In this document: in pieces, positions 1 to 11,220 of the stretch | How the letters are laid out: each line of letters opens with the position of its first letter | Position numbering within the stretch: position 1 is the first letter of the stretch | From: Mytilus californianus | Lineage: Eukaryota; Mollusca; Bivalvia; Mytilida; Mytilidae | Length of the DNA: 64,000 nucleotides | Assembly: GCF_021869535.1 (NCBI RefSeq) | Contig: NW_026262679.1 | Span: 45,616,426-45,680,425 of the forward strand | Direction of reading: 5' to 3' | Notes under the pieces: model-generated | Database searches by the model: none | What the model was told of the DNA's origin: nothing | Seen by the model: the letters and a program-made list of their open reading frames with translations, nothing else | Made by a program: the position numbers and the translations under genes

Positions 1-528
1 TCTTTCATTGTACTCATGTTTGTCTAAAATCGTTTAAAACCCATTACACAGATAATTATGTTACGCGCAAAAATTATTTCTTTCATTTATCAGTGCCAAT
101 GGTCTATATATAAACATGTGAAAATATACCCTTTGTTAATGTGATAACTAAAAACTTAGTTTGATTATTGGTTGGTTGATTGGTTATTGTTTAATATCCA
201 GCGACACACATGTATGTTATAATATTCGGGGTTTTACCGTGCTAGCTCACAAGGTACATGTGTAACAACAGTCCACTTGAAGATATGTTAAAATTATTTG
301 ACACATAGTTAAACCACTTAGCCAACCAGTCGTTTTTCTTACTCCATACGCGAAATACAAATTGCATATTCGGGTTTTACTAATATACACTAAAATCACA
401 AGATGTGTCTGTACGCTAGATTCTACTTGAGTAACTGTTGGCCCTTCCGAAGTATCGGGTTCATCAATTTTTGATGGGTATATTGTTGCTCAACCTTAAA
501 TTGTTATGTGTTGTGTTTTGTTTTTCTA
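1..528. other. AT-rich non-coding stretch, nothing recognised
   Basis: No exon-like reading frame or recognisable element is visible. A short GGTTGGTTGATTGG-type run near 168-186 resembles simple-sequence slippage. Confidence 0.4.
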
Positions 529-868
529 GTTCGTTCTAATGTTGTGCTGTTATACCACTGTCCCAGGTATCGGGGGGGGGGGGGGGGGGGGGGTCAAGCG
601 CTAATATATTCTTTATGTGCCTATCCAGAAACTGTAATTCAGTTCCTGTGGTTTGCTGTAGTCTATCATATTTGTTTGAACATACATCATGCGATAGATT
701 TTCTCGTTTGAAATATTTCACATTTTTTCATACCGGGGACTTTTAAAACAAACTATACGGTATGTATTTTTTTATTGTTGACGACCGTACATTTGGTGGC
801 TTACACCTATGTCCTTTGACTTTGATAATTGTTTTATTGGCAATCATACTACATCTTATATCTATATA
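529..868 (+). repeat. Dispersed repeat family A, copy 1 (diverged)
   Basis: Shares the ordered landmarks of the copies at 10205, 17025 and 61660: a CACTGTCCCAGG box, TTTATGTGCCTATCC, TTTTCTCGTTTGAA, an ACTATACGGTATG box and a terminal TTGGCAATCATAC followed by ACATCT. It carries a 22-G homopolymer where other copies have a short G-rich stretch. It is non-coding. The consistent 3' terminus across copies suggests the tail of a retroelement, but no autonomous partner is proven here. Confidence 0.75.
572..593 (+). repeat. Poly-G homopolymer (22 G)
   Basis: An uninterrupted run of 22 G inside repeat family A copy 1. It is the longest G run in the window and could form a quadruplex. Length is prone to sequencing error. 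Confidence 0.95.
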
Positions 869-2712
869 AACCGAGACTTTGTTAAACTTGATAATGATGC
901 TTTGCCAGGAATTGTCACATAGATTAACAAAGATGTTTATATTTTGATATTGGTTTCAACAGTTTTCTAATATTTTCCCTACTTACTTATTAACGCGTTC
1001 AGTCGCATTGCCTTGTGTGTAACTACTCCTCATGATCCGTATGGTCCATACCGTATTATTACTTTTTCGGATTTCTTCGACATTGTCGCAGATGTAGTTG
1101 TTGTCTTGTAATGTACCAGCAGGTCTAGTTACCTATATATTAAATATCATAAAAAACGTTCAAATGTAGGACGTATGATTAGAACATTTATTTGGTCCCC
1201 TGAAATTGCACAATAGTATGTATATAATGGTATTCAAAATGTAAGTTGATAAACAATGAGCATAGTGATAGTTTGTTTATAACAACTTAAGACCAAGTTT
1301 AAAGGGTTAAGTCATTGTTCCTTTTATCTAATACATCAAATATATTTTTAATTTTTAATATTTGTTTAAAAAAAGAAAAATATTAATGGTTTTTGCCATA
1401 TAAACATTTAACATTAAGTTTGTGGAAAGAACAAAATAAGTGAACACTATTACTGAAATTCACAAATATATATAATTAATATGTAGTCAAATATTTTTTT
1501 TAACCAAGTCTTGTTTATAGGTCACTTTGACTGAAATAATAATATACACATGTATTACAGAGCATCAGTATCCTCACTTAATACTGCCAAATTACATTGT
1601 ATTTTTAGATATCATAGTAATACTAAAGATAAATGTCATATGAATACTTTCTTTTAAAATTTGAATCTTGTTACTTGCAATTGTATGGCTTCATTTGTAG
1701 GTTTTTAAGTAGCAATAGGTTTGTGTCATTCTTTCTGAAGAAGCTAATGAATTATTATGTTTAAAGATGACCCAAAACTTCAATTTTGACAAATGTTGGC
1801 TGCTTCTTAAAAATGAATAAGAGGTATAGATTTTTGTCTTTTATATAAACAAATAATCATTTTGGTTCTTGGTGTACTTCGATACAAAATTTTACCAAAA
1901 CATGTAAATTTAGCCATATCATCAAAATTGTCTACAACATCAACATCCATCAAATTGAATGAATAACATTTGATTATATGTATGCATGTAATTTTCATAT
2001 TTTAAAAATATTCTGTTAGGGTCATTTGCAAAGTAAATCAAAGCAATTCAGTGTTATGAAAAACAAGCAAAACTGATGATGTTCAAAGAATCGGTTAAAC
2101 TCACTCCAGAAAAGATAACTCGTATGAAATATATATATATGTACGTTTTCTTTGGCGCTCGCAAACGAATAATACAGTAAGAAATAAACTTACGTTTGGA
2201 TATTCAATGGGTTAAGATCAGTTTGTGTGTCATGATATAAGTAGTATTTAAAGTGTGTAACGAGCATAGTGACAGTTTGTTTATAACAACCAGTGTTCAT
2301 GTTTAAAGGGTTAAGTCATTGTTTGTTTTTTATCTAATATTACCATTTATGTTTTTACATTTTACTGTTGGTCGGGTCTTGAATTCCCATTCAGGAATTT
2401 TAGTTCTTATCTTCGTTATTTACTATCTTCTCCTAACCAGGACATGTTTTCAATTCTATATCTCATACTAGCCAACACACCATTAGACAGCCAATCAGAA
2501 CCGATATTTGTCAAGTAATAATTTCAAGACGTTGTGAATATCGAATGAAACTAATAGCTCCGCACCGTGATGCGAGGCAAGCAATTACAAGATGTGATAT
2601 GGAAAGGAAAAGCTTTTCCTGTTTGAAATGTATTGTTTTTAAGATATGGTTAATGTGCGTGTGTATTAAAGGTAGTTAGAGTCGACTTGCTTAACGTGCG
2701 ATATAGTCATTA
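869..2712. other. AT-rich intergenic stretch with an 80-bp direct duplication
   Basis: No gene is recognised. Two imperfect direct copies lie about 1 kb apart, at roughly 1258-1333 and 2262-2339. Both begin GAGCATAGTGA and share AGTTTGTTTATAACAAC and AAAGGGTTAAGTCATTGTT. The rest is AT-rich with no visible structure. Confidence 0.5.
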
Positions 2713-2960
2713 AGCCTGTGATAAAAAAAAATTCCTGCTTCATGTGTGGTTTAGGTATTAAGCCTATGTAAAAACTCCTATGTAACTTGAAAAAGTCCTG
2801 TTTCATGTTTGGTACAGGTGTGAAATTTGCATTAAAAAGTCAAGCTTCATGCGTGGTAACAGTTATTGATGATAAAAAGTCCAGCTTCGTGTGTGGTACA
2901 TTTGTACATGTATTAAGCCTGTGATAAAAAGTCCTGCTTCGTTTGGTGGTACAGGCATTG
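2713..2960 (+). repeat. Degenerate tandem repeat (about 4-5 units)
   Basis: Units share AAGCCTGTGATAAAAAGTCC, then a GCTTCATGTGTGGTACAGG-like segment, then ATTAAG. They are diverged and of uneven length (about 45-65 bp). No coding potential. Confidence 0.6.
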
Positions 2961-4129
2961 TGAATTAAACATCGGATTGGGATCCGGCACTCTAAATGCA
3001 CAACAGGCATTCAAAAGTGCCATTTTACATTATTTTCAGATCGTCAGCACAATTTCTTTCGGTACTCGTCGGCTTTGACCTACGTCAAAGTTTTTTACCT
3101 ATTGTAACTCAAATGAAAGGTGTTGACAGAGAGCCTTGCTGCAAATGACGAAATGGGAACCGGCACCTCAAATTCAAAGTATCATTTTACATCTACATTT
3201 ATTTCAGTTTATCAGTTGATCGTCTTTCGGCCTGCCTCGATAATTCCCAACGACAAAATTCCTAACCACTACTGGCCTAAATGCATTGCGCTTAGCGAAA
3301 ACGTAAAACATCCAAGCTAAAATCTTACAAAACGATAGACTTTATCGACCAACAGAACGAATTGAAAACAACTGTTATATTCCATAACTTGGTACAGGCA
3401 TTTTCCGAAGAAAATGGTAGGTTAAAACTGGTTTTACAGCTAGCTAAACCTCCCACTTGGAGCGAAGTTCGGTCATCAGTGGTAACCGGTACCAAAGGTG
3501 CACTACATGTGTTTAAGGTGGGAAGCGAGGAAGCGCTTCATATGAAAAATTTACTCACGATCAACGTTTCAAATTCACGTTTTAAAGATTTAAATTTTCT
3601 GAAAACCAATGCATGTAACTTTCATAATTTGGGTTTCTCCAAGATCTGAACTCAATAAATTTAAGATGTAAATACGGCTGTTATGCAAAAAGGCTAAAAC
3701 AGGATAAAAATGGCCTTTATTATCAAGTCTTTCCTTTTTGCTACAGTTTACGTAAATTGTTTTCTTTTATTCGTCACATCGTATTTTTGATCTATCTTAA
3801 GCGTCAAGCAGAAAAATGGTTACTAGTATTATCGATTTAAAACAGATTTTATCGGAAATAGGTATATGGTGTATCCAATTTCCACCCCTATGACACTGAA
3901 ATTGACGTTAATTTCTTATTTGTTGCTTTAGTCTTCCTTTAATTTAGCAAGGAAGATGCATTTCAGGCAAGGTTAATATACTGCAAAATATGTAGTTATT
4001 ATGTAACAAAATGTCATATCGATAAACAAAAGCTTGCTAATTATGAAAGTTCTTTGATATAGCACATTGAACTCAAAGCCATTCTTTTTCATAAAATTTT
4101 TTTTCTATATAATACACTTTTTTGTAAAA
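2961..4129. other. Intergenic stretch, mostly unrecognised
   Basis: Short open frames at 3120-3320 and 3362-3649 exist, but the second overlaps a repeat fragment (see 3362-3480) and neither resembles a known protein. No other structure recognised. Confidence 0.4.
3362..3480 (-). repeat. Fragment of RT element C 3' region (reverse copy)
   Basis: Reads GGTACAGGCATTTTCC, then AATGGTAGGTTAAAAC, then AGCTAGCTAAACCTC. This is the reverse complement of the segment near 8485-8550 in the RT element at 7290-8690 (AGGTTTAGCTAGCT, CCACCATTTTC, AAATGCCTGTACC). A third relative lies at about 20710-20790. It is a short non-coding relic. Confidence 0.65.
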
Positions 4130-4810
4130 AAAAAAACACACTCTTATCCTTAATACCCCTCTAACTCACTCTCATTTTCACTTCTGTCTTTTTTCATACA
4201 CATGTTCTTTCTTTTTTCGCATACACATATACATGAATGCACCTCTTCTCACTCACTTTCTCGTTCTTTCCACTGTTAATCTCTCCCGTTTTACTTTTCC
4301 GCTCGCTCTCTTTCTCGTTCACTCTAGCTCTATTTTATTCTCACCCACGGTCACGGTCTCGCTCTCTCAATAATCAACAGTCTCTGACTCACTCAATTTC
4401 CATCTTTCAATCACGCTCGCTAACGCAATCTTTCACAACAGCTCTCTCCCTTCTCTCAAGCTCAGACTACTTTTCACAAGCTTGCTTTAAAATTCTCTCT
4501 CACTCCTCACTCACTTACTCTTTCCTCTCTATCTCTCACGGTCACTATTCTCTCTCTCGCTCACAATTCACTATTCCCTCGCTTACAACTCACTCCTCAA
4601 TCCCAATTCTCTCATATCATAATGCTCTCCTTGCTCCCAACTCAGTCACTGCCAAGTCACTCACTCTGAGCACTCGCTCTCAACACTCAGTCTCAACACT
4701 CGGTTTCAACACTCGTTCCAAACATCCTCCAATCATTGACTCTCCATTCACTCACTCAGTCATTTACTTACTCTCTCCTCCCTCCAAACTTACTTTCAAT
4801 CCCGCTCTCG
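4130..4810 (+). repeat. Long pyrimidine-rich (CTCACTCTC-type) low-complexity tract
   Basis: About 680 bases in which the plus strand is almost all C, T and A with few G, dominated by CTC, TCTC, CACTCA and CACTCG words. A 248-codon open frame (4237-4983) runs through it but codes almost only Ser, Leu, Thr and His from the biased composition, and it runs on into an unrelated retroelement fragment. It is best read as a decayed microsatellite or minisatellite, not a gene. Confidence 0.7.
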
Positions 4811-4825
4811 AGCTATATGACAAAG

Positions 4826-5037
4826 TAAAATTGAGAATGGAAATGGGGAATGTGTCAAAGAGACAACAACCCGACCACAGAACAGACAACAGCAGAAGGC
4901 CACCAACAGGTCTTCAATGCAGCGAGAAATTCCCGCACCCGGAGGCGTCCTTCAGCTGGCCCCTAAACAAATATATATACTAGTTCAGTGATAATGAACG
5001 CCATACTAAACTCCAAATTGTACACAAGAAACTAAAA
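4826..5037 (-). mobile_element. 5'-truncated 3' end of RT element B (copy 2)
   Basis: This is the reverse complement of the 3' end of the RT element at 11036-13492. On the plus strand it begins AAAATTGAGAATGGAAATGG and includes AGACAACAACCCGACCA and the GGAGGCGTCCTTCAGCTGGC landmark. It breaks off after TTGTACACAAGAAACTAAAA. A shared 3' terminus with variable 5' truncation is the signature of target-primed reverse transcription. Confidence 0.85.
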
Positions 5038-7289
5038 TGCATTTCCTTTCCAAATAAATTCTTCTGGGTTAAATCAATCCCACACGAATATACACCAGTG
5101 TTTAGTGCATGGCTAGGGCTACGGGGCGAACACCTCTGCCTACCACTTTCTGAGAAAGGTTTGCACCTTCACCTTCAGTGTATCCTTCATTAGGTCAGAG
5201 CAAACATAATAACAAGTTAAAGTGACACTTTTTATTTCAATAGAAATATTGTACGGTATTCATTTTTTTTGTTTTTCGCAATTAAACTTTTATAATAGAA
5301 GTCATTGTTATTTTTTTCTTTTATTTTATTTTGATAGTTGCTCTTTCAATTGTATTTTTTTCAGTTTAATTTAATAAAAAATGATTTATTTTTTAGACAT
5401 TTAAAATTTTTAGGTAGGAGCATATTCAAGAGTTGTAACTTTAATGTTTTTTTATACGTACCTCAAATAAACATAACACGGGTAGTCAGCGAAGTATTAA
5501 AAAAGTAAACATACACACGCTTACATTGATAATCTAATTGCATTTGATGTGATAAGGAGTCATTTAATTCTTTTACTTTAGAATATAGCAAAGTGCTCTC
5601 GACCAATGAAATTGTAGGATTTGACGCCTCTTAATTGTGAAGAATGAATGTAAATCATGTTCTTAGTAAGGGATTATCCTATTATGAGGGTCTATTTACA
5701 GTTCAAAACAACGAGTTTCTATAAATGAGTTACAACTACCCCGAAGCACATTTATCCGATTGAAAAGAATTTTCACACAGTGATTGAAACTGACTAAAAG
5801 TTGAATGTGAAACAAACAAAAAACTCAAAATAAGTTGAAGTTTACTGTGCAGTAAAATTGGTACCGTGAATGTTATTATGAAAATATTAATAACTTCAAA
5901 TTGCTTAATAATTAAACAATATCAAAGCGTTTGCAAAAAAAAAGAAGAAAAAAAGCTTTAAAATAAACAAAATACCTTAATCTTTATAGCTATCAAAAAC
6001 TTTGATCACCGGATCAGGGGTTTGGAAGAATAGTTATTTCCAATATTCCGATGAAAAAAACAGGAATTTAATTTAAGTCTTGAACATATTAAAAACTTTT
6101 ATAGGCATTTTATTTGAACATTTCCCTGACATAGTGAAATAGTATTTGATGAACTGAAAAAGCCGGACCAAAATATTGGCTGCTAAATAAAATTTAGTTG
6201 TAACTCAAATGTATCAATTGATTTAAACTATAAATTAAAAAAAAAGGATATTTCCTCACTAAAATATTACATGATTTACATTCATACTGACAATCAGAAA
6301 ACACATACAATTCCTTCGTTTTCTTTGTTCTGTTGTGTCACATAATATGTATAACGCATTTTTTTTAAATATTTCCCAAATGATAAGAAAGTCCTTACAT
6401 CACTAAGAAGCGAAACAAATTTGACAGAAAATACATGAGAACTGTTCCCACCATTTTCCCACCTTTAATCTACATGTAGAATTATTTTAAATGTACATTA
6501 CATAAAATTGAAAAGAAAATGTTTGTCAATTTCTATAGCAGTAGAATACTTTTCTTATTGCCGGGGCGGAGGAGGAGGGGAGATGTTTTTTTTTAATAAT
6601 TTGTTTGATCTACAAAATTCTTCAATAAAAATGTGGGTTTTTTTTCGTTTGGGAGGTTAACAAACGAATCTGTTCCCTTGAAAATCAGGGAAACATATTC
6701 AGTTTACAAAAATTCTTCTTCTTCGAGTATAATCTTGAAATAATAGTTTCTGATTAAGGTCGAAACGATTTGTATGTCGAAAGAAAATATACAACTAAGA
6801 CATCACACGATTGTTGTTTAGAGGTCAATGAGGATACAGTGGCAGGGACGAATGCTCAAGATACAGCAGAATAAATGTGTTATACAAGTACATTATAACA
6901 ACATCAGTTTATCAAATGCTTTGTTAGCATGGCCACTCATAAATTAAGTATACAAATGTTCAGTCAATACATTTATTATATTATACGACAGTTGTTCTGC
7001 TCATTTTTTGAGGATACCAGAAATCGAAAGACAATCTCCTTCCACAGAAATGTCAAATAGTTCTTGGTTTATTCACCTAATTCACTACAGAACGATTAAC
7101 TCTACATTTTTTATGTTTTGTAGTAAGTTGAGATAATGCAACCTACTCATGAAAAGACATATTAACATTTTTGTCATTCTGATTGATTGATTTGTTAGTG
7201 CTTAACACCCCTTTCAGCACTATTAATTATATCAAAACTTTTAATTTTCAACCCTGTATACCACCATTCCCCATGCGAAATTGAAAAAA
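5038..7289. other. AT-rich intergenic stretch, nothing recognised
   Basis: No gene or RNA structure recognised. A TTGGTACCGTGAATGTTATT word near 5857 resembles the end of dispersed family F. Many A and T runs. Confidence 0.4.
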
Positions 7290-8150
7290 ATCGTCTAGAA
7301 GAAATAATCTACAATGCTTTTCAATACAAAAATGGTGGCATACGCTATAAATTTATTGCTTTGTGATACCATACGGCATATTTTGTTAATAGTGATCAAA
7401 AAGGTAAAACATGCTACACAGAGGAACAAGTGATCAGTATGCTGAAGGTTCTTATTGACAACATATTTGTTGAATTTTGAGGTAGACGTTTTCAACAAAC
7501 TATCGGCATTCCTATAGGAAAGAAAGAACTGTGCGCCTCTCCTTGCCTACCTCTTTTTATTTTCATATGAGTCGGATTTCCTTCAGACACATGTCAAAAA
7601 CAAAAAGATCAAAGAAGCCAGATAATTTAATTTCACATTCAGATATATTGATGATGTTCTTTCCATAAACGATCCAAACTTTTCAGATTGGGTTCCATTA
7701 ATATATCCTCCAGAACTAAAAATTAAAGAAACAACCGACACGGCTTCCGCCGCCTCATTTTTAGACTTATTCCTCGAATTTGACATAAGCGGTCATCTCA
7801 GTACCAGAATCTATGACAACAGAGACGATTTTAATTTTGAAATTATGAATTTTCCCCACCTAAATATGTTCAAGACTTAAATTAAATTCCTGTTTTTTTC
7901 ATCGGAATATTAAACCAACTTCACTTGCATATGGAATATACATTTCCCAACTCATTCGGTATTCAAAAGCTTGCAGCTTGCAGCTGCTACTCACCAGTGT
8001 CTGAGCAGAGAGTTGATGAACCAGGGTTATGTCACAGAACGTCTCGTCCTTTTTTCTATAAAAGTTCATCGGAAGATACCAAGACCATGTTGATAAATAT
8101 TCCGTATCAACTTCACAAATAATACATGATGGTCTTGAAGTATAGATTCT
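7290..8150 (+). pseudogene. Decayed reverse transcriptase of retroelement C (Penelope-like type)
   Basis: Conceptual reading of the plus strand gives successive RT landmarks: a stretch ending LKVLIDNIFVEF, then IGIPIGK (the usual GIPMGTN motif), then TFRYIDDVLSIN with the catalytic DD at about 7650, then LKIKETTDT, SFLDLFLEFD and IYDNRDDFNFEIMNF. Further remnants (NQGYVTERLV, GRYQDHVDKYSV) follow near 8010-8120. Reading requires at least two frame changes and crosses several stops (for example TGA after VEF, TGA within the segment after LFIFI). It is clearly inactive. The architecture matches the better-preserved RT at 11036-12925, but the sequence is different enough to be a separate lineage. 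Assignment to Penelope-like elements is from motif memory. Confidence 0.8.
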
Positions 8151-8690
8151 AGGTACTGACGTTGCTTATCATCTTAATTATGTGTTATAGTGTTCCTTTT
8201 ATTTGTCTTTGTATATCTTTAACCTGTACTGCTTAGTCCATTTTTGGTAATATACTTTTGGCGTGGCTCGGTATTTTTGCTTATGTACTTTGTCTATAGA
8301 GTGTCTTTATGCCATTTTGTTTTTCTTTGCTGAAATAGTTATTTGTTTTTGTAGTGATTAAGATTATAACAGAATGTTGACTGCTGTATCCCAATTTTTA
8401 ACATTTATACCTATTATGTCTGTTTGCTTTGCTCACACATTGTTGTCAATATAATGGAATTAATGTCATACAAGCGAGAGGTTTAGCTAGCTATAAAACC
8501 AGGTTTAATCCACCATTTTCTACATAAGGAAATGCCTGTACCAAGTCAGAAATATGACAGTTGTTTTCCATGTGTTTGAGATTTTGATTTTGTCATTTGA
8601 TAAGGGACTTTCCGTTTTGAATTTTCCATGGACTTCCCGTTTTGAATTTTCCGTGGAGTTCGGTATTTTTGTTATTTTACTTTTTGATAG
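8151..8690 (+). mobile_element. 3' untranslated part of RT element C
   Basis: Continues the decayed RT without a break. Landmarks are TGGCGTGGCTCGGTA, TATAATGGAATTAATG, GAGAGGTTTAGCTAGC and GGGACTTTCCGTTTTGAA. Reverse partial copies occur at 20630-20850 and 3362-3480, which supports a mobile tail. The last part (8605-8650) contains a short local duplication of the TTCCGTTTTGAATTTTCC segment. Confidence 0.75.
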
Positions 8691-8693
8691 TAT

Positions 8694-8845
8694 ACAATTA
8701 CTGTCTTTTGATGAGGTAAATGTGTGGTTTTATTGACTTTTGAAAAAACTGATATTCACTGAGGCCAACGGCCGAAGTGAATGTCACTAGGTTTTTCAAA
8801 AGTCAATTAAACCACATATTTACCGAAACAAAAGACAGTAATTGT
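8694..8845. repeat. 152-bp inverted repeat (fold-back, MITE-like)
   Basis: The left arm starts ACAATTACTGTCTTTTG at 8694 and the right arm ends CAAAAGACAGTAATTGT at 8845. The arms are about 65 bp and mostly complementary. The centre is GAGGCCAACGGCCGAAG. The structure abuts the end of RT element C. A small open frame across it (8777-8989) is not credible as a gene. Confidence 0.85.
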
Positions 8846-10204
8846 TTTATTCCATGTTCCGAGAGAGAAAAATATGTTGGAAATAACAGTTATTTACCAA
8901 AACCAACTAAACGTCAAACATTGTATCGTTATTATACACGTAAAAGCACGCGACGTTTTGCGCGGGGAATATACTTTTTCCGCAGGTGAATATGCTTATT
9001 TATTCAAAATCCCATTCATATAGAAAAACCTACTACAGTTCTTTCAATATGGAATAAAACCTGTTATTCTTTATATATATCACTTATATAAAAAGGATAT
9101 ACGTTTATTTTATAAGCGGACACTTAATTGTTTAATTGTTCTCGTCGTGGAAATGTATGAAATACCTGCCACTTAACTTTAAGAAGGCAGCTATAAACAA
9201 TCAGTGGAACCCGCCTCTAGAATGTATGTATTTAATGTCCACCTGACCAACTTCCCTTCAGAATTTGTTTGTTAAATATTTCCAACTACACGTTCAACAA
9301 ACAGCAATCAATCGATCTGTTCGTGGAGGTTGTCTAAAAAGTCTGTCTTGTCTCCTTTAACTGTCTATATTACCTATTTCTCTTCACAAATTACTTGGGA
9401 ATTTGTATGTGAAATATCTCCCATTAGATGTTAGGCAAACAGCCAATCGTTTATATTGTTTATAGTTGGACATATCCTGGTCAATTGTATTAGAATAGAA
9501 CTGAAGTGATTTTTATCATATGTAATAATTAAATACTTGAAATCATAATGGTATTTCCGTATAAAAAAATAGCATATAAATGCGCAGGAAAAGGGTTAAG
9601 AAATTAAACTAGTGAAATTCGTATTTTCATCTTCAAATTGGAATTTCATCTAAAAAAAACAACAAAAAAACGTTTATATTTGACACACTTGAATTGTAAA
9701 AAAACTTGTCTGATGATTTTTTTTCCACTTCAGTTGTTTTTACTAAACATGTTACTGTGAAACTATAAACACTTAAGTATTTTTTTATGCTATGCATCAC
9801 TATCATCTTGTAGATGTCATGTATAAATCTTTCTTAAGTATGTAATGACAATCCAAACACACGCCACCATTCCTAAAAAATAAGTTATCATCCATATGTC
9901 AGTGATAGAAATAAATTTTCTAAAGGAAAAATTCGTTGTTAAGTTTTATAATATGGGTTATTCCTCTTTTCCTACCAAAAACAAAAAACAAAAAAAATAA
10001 TGTAGTTGAAAATCCATGATTTCTTTTATTAGTTGTTATTAGCTTTAAACTAGCTGTCCGTAACTGCGAATACTCTCAGATCTGTACTTAGTGTCCGTTT
10101 TGTTGTTAGGTTTGAGGGATGGATTAATACCCTGCAACGTCCGGTCTGTGTTTATGTTTGATGTTTTTCTGCTTTGTATCGATCTGATGAGTTAAGGCTT
10201 ATTC
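8846..10204. other. AT-rich intergenic stretch
   Basis: No gene recognised. Two loosely similar segments lie at about 9244-9325 and 9385-9455; both have an AATTTGT(T/A)TGT core followed by AAATAT(T/C)TCC and then an ACAG(C)CAATC word. Confidence 0.4.
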
Positions 10205-10593
10205 AACTGATTGTTATACTTTGTTCTTATGGTGTGCTGTTACATCACGGTCCCAGGTTAGGGGAGGGTTGAGCACTCACAAACATGTTTAACCCCGCCA
10301 CATTCTTTATGTGCCTGTCCCAAGTCAGGAGCCTGTAGTTCAGTGGTTGTCGTTGGTTTATGTCTGTCATATTTGTTTTTCGTAAATTGTTTTGTTATAA
10401 ATTAGGCGGTTAGTTTTCTCAATTGAAATGTTTCATATTTTTCATGGCGAGGCCTTTTATAGCCGACTATAAGGTATGGGTTTTTCTGATTGTTGAAGGC
10501 CGTACGGTTGCCTATAATTGCTTACATCCACTTTATTTGTACTTTGGTGGATAGTTGTCTCATTGGCAATCATAACGCATCTCCTTTAATATT
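10205..10593 (+). repeat. Dispersed repeat family A, copy 2 (near full length)
   Basis: Contains all family landmarks in order: TTGTTCTTATGGTGTGCTGT, GGTCCCAGGTTAGGGGAGGG, CATGTTTAACCCCGCCACAT, TGTGCCTGTCCCAAGTCAGG, GTTAGTTTTCTCAATTGAAA, GGCCTTTTATAGCCGACTAT, TTGAAGGCCGTACGGTTGCC and GTCTCATTGGCAATCATAAC. It shares the sub-motif CCTGTCCCAAGTCAGGAGCC with the 3' tail of RT element B, so the two tails have a common part. Confidence 0.85.
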
Positions 10594-11035
10594 TTCATAA
10601 GTACTAGACCATACCCGCGACATCACAGGTCTGTGACTGAATTAAAGAACCTACGACTTATTTTTAGCCTTGATTTTTAGAATTCGTATTGTCATTTGGT
10701 AAAGTCACGCTGATTATAAGGTGCACAGTTATTCCCTGTATAATGACGATGTTTAGGTGTGATTATTACCCGTGTTTATAGCAAATTCTGAATACACCGT
10801 TTGGTTTTGCGCCTGACAGAGGCGGAACGCCGTTACAAAATAGGTAACAGGGATCAGGTAAATGTGACATATACTATTGGAATCGGTATCGGATTCGACC
10901 CGGAACTTGTTAATTATTGGTAATATTAATTATGCGGAAAACAAAAGGGTCTGGAATGGTGTAATTTTTAATCTACACCATAGTCCTATATTATTTATAT
11001 ATAAAGTTAAATTCTACGGGCAGTACGTCGACTGA
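10594..11035 (+). other. Possible 5' leader of RT element B
   Basis: Non-coding stretch with a more mixed base composition than its surroundings, leading directly into the RT frame. It may include the 5' leader of the element, but no second copy in the window defines a boundary. Confidence 0.3.
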
Positions 11036-11180
11036 GCATGCGCGAAAGCGTATAAGACAAGGATCGATAACGGTCTCCGAATTTGGATATTTTCTCAAAA
11101 ATTGGCGTTTTCTGTGGAGAAAAAATTGTTTCAAAGACAAATTAAGGAAGTACAAAACACTACATTTATACGTTATATCA

Positions 11181-11220
<40 letters not shown>

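Noticed and set aside
4237..4983. 248-codon open frame
   Set aside because: It arises from a pyrimidine-rich low-complexity tract and runs into a reversed retroelement tail; the composition is almost all Ser, Leu, Thr and His with no domain.
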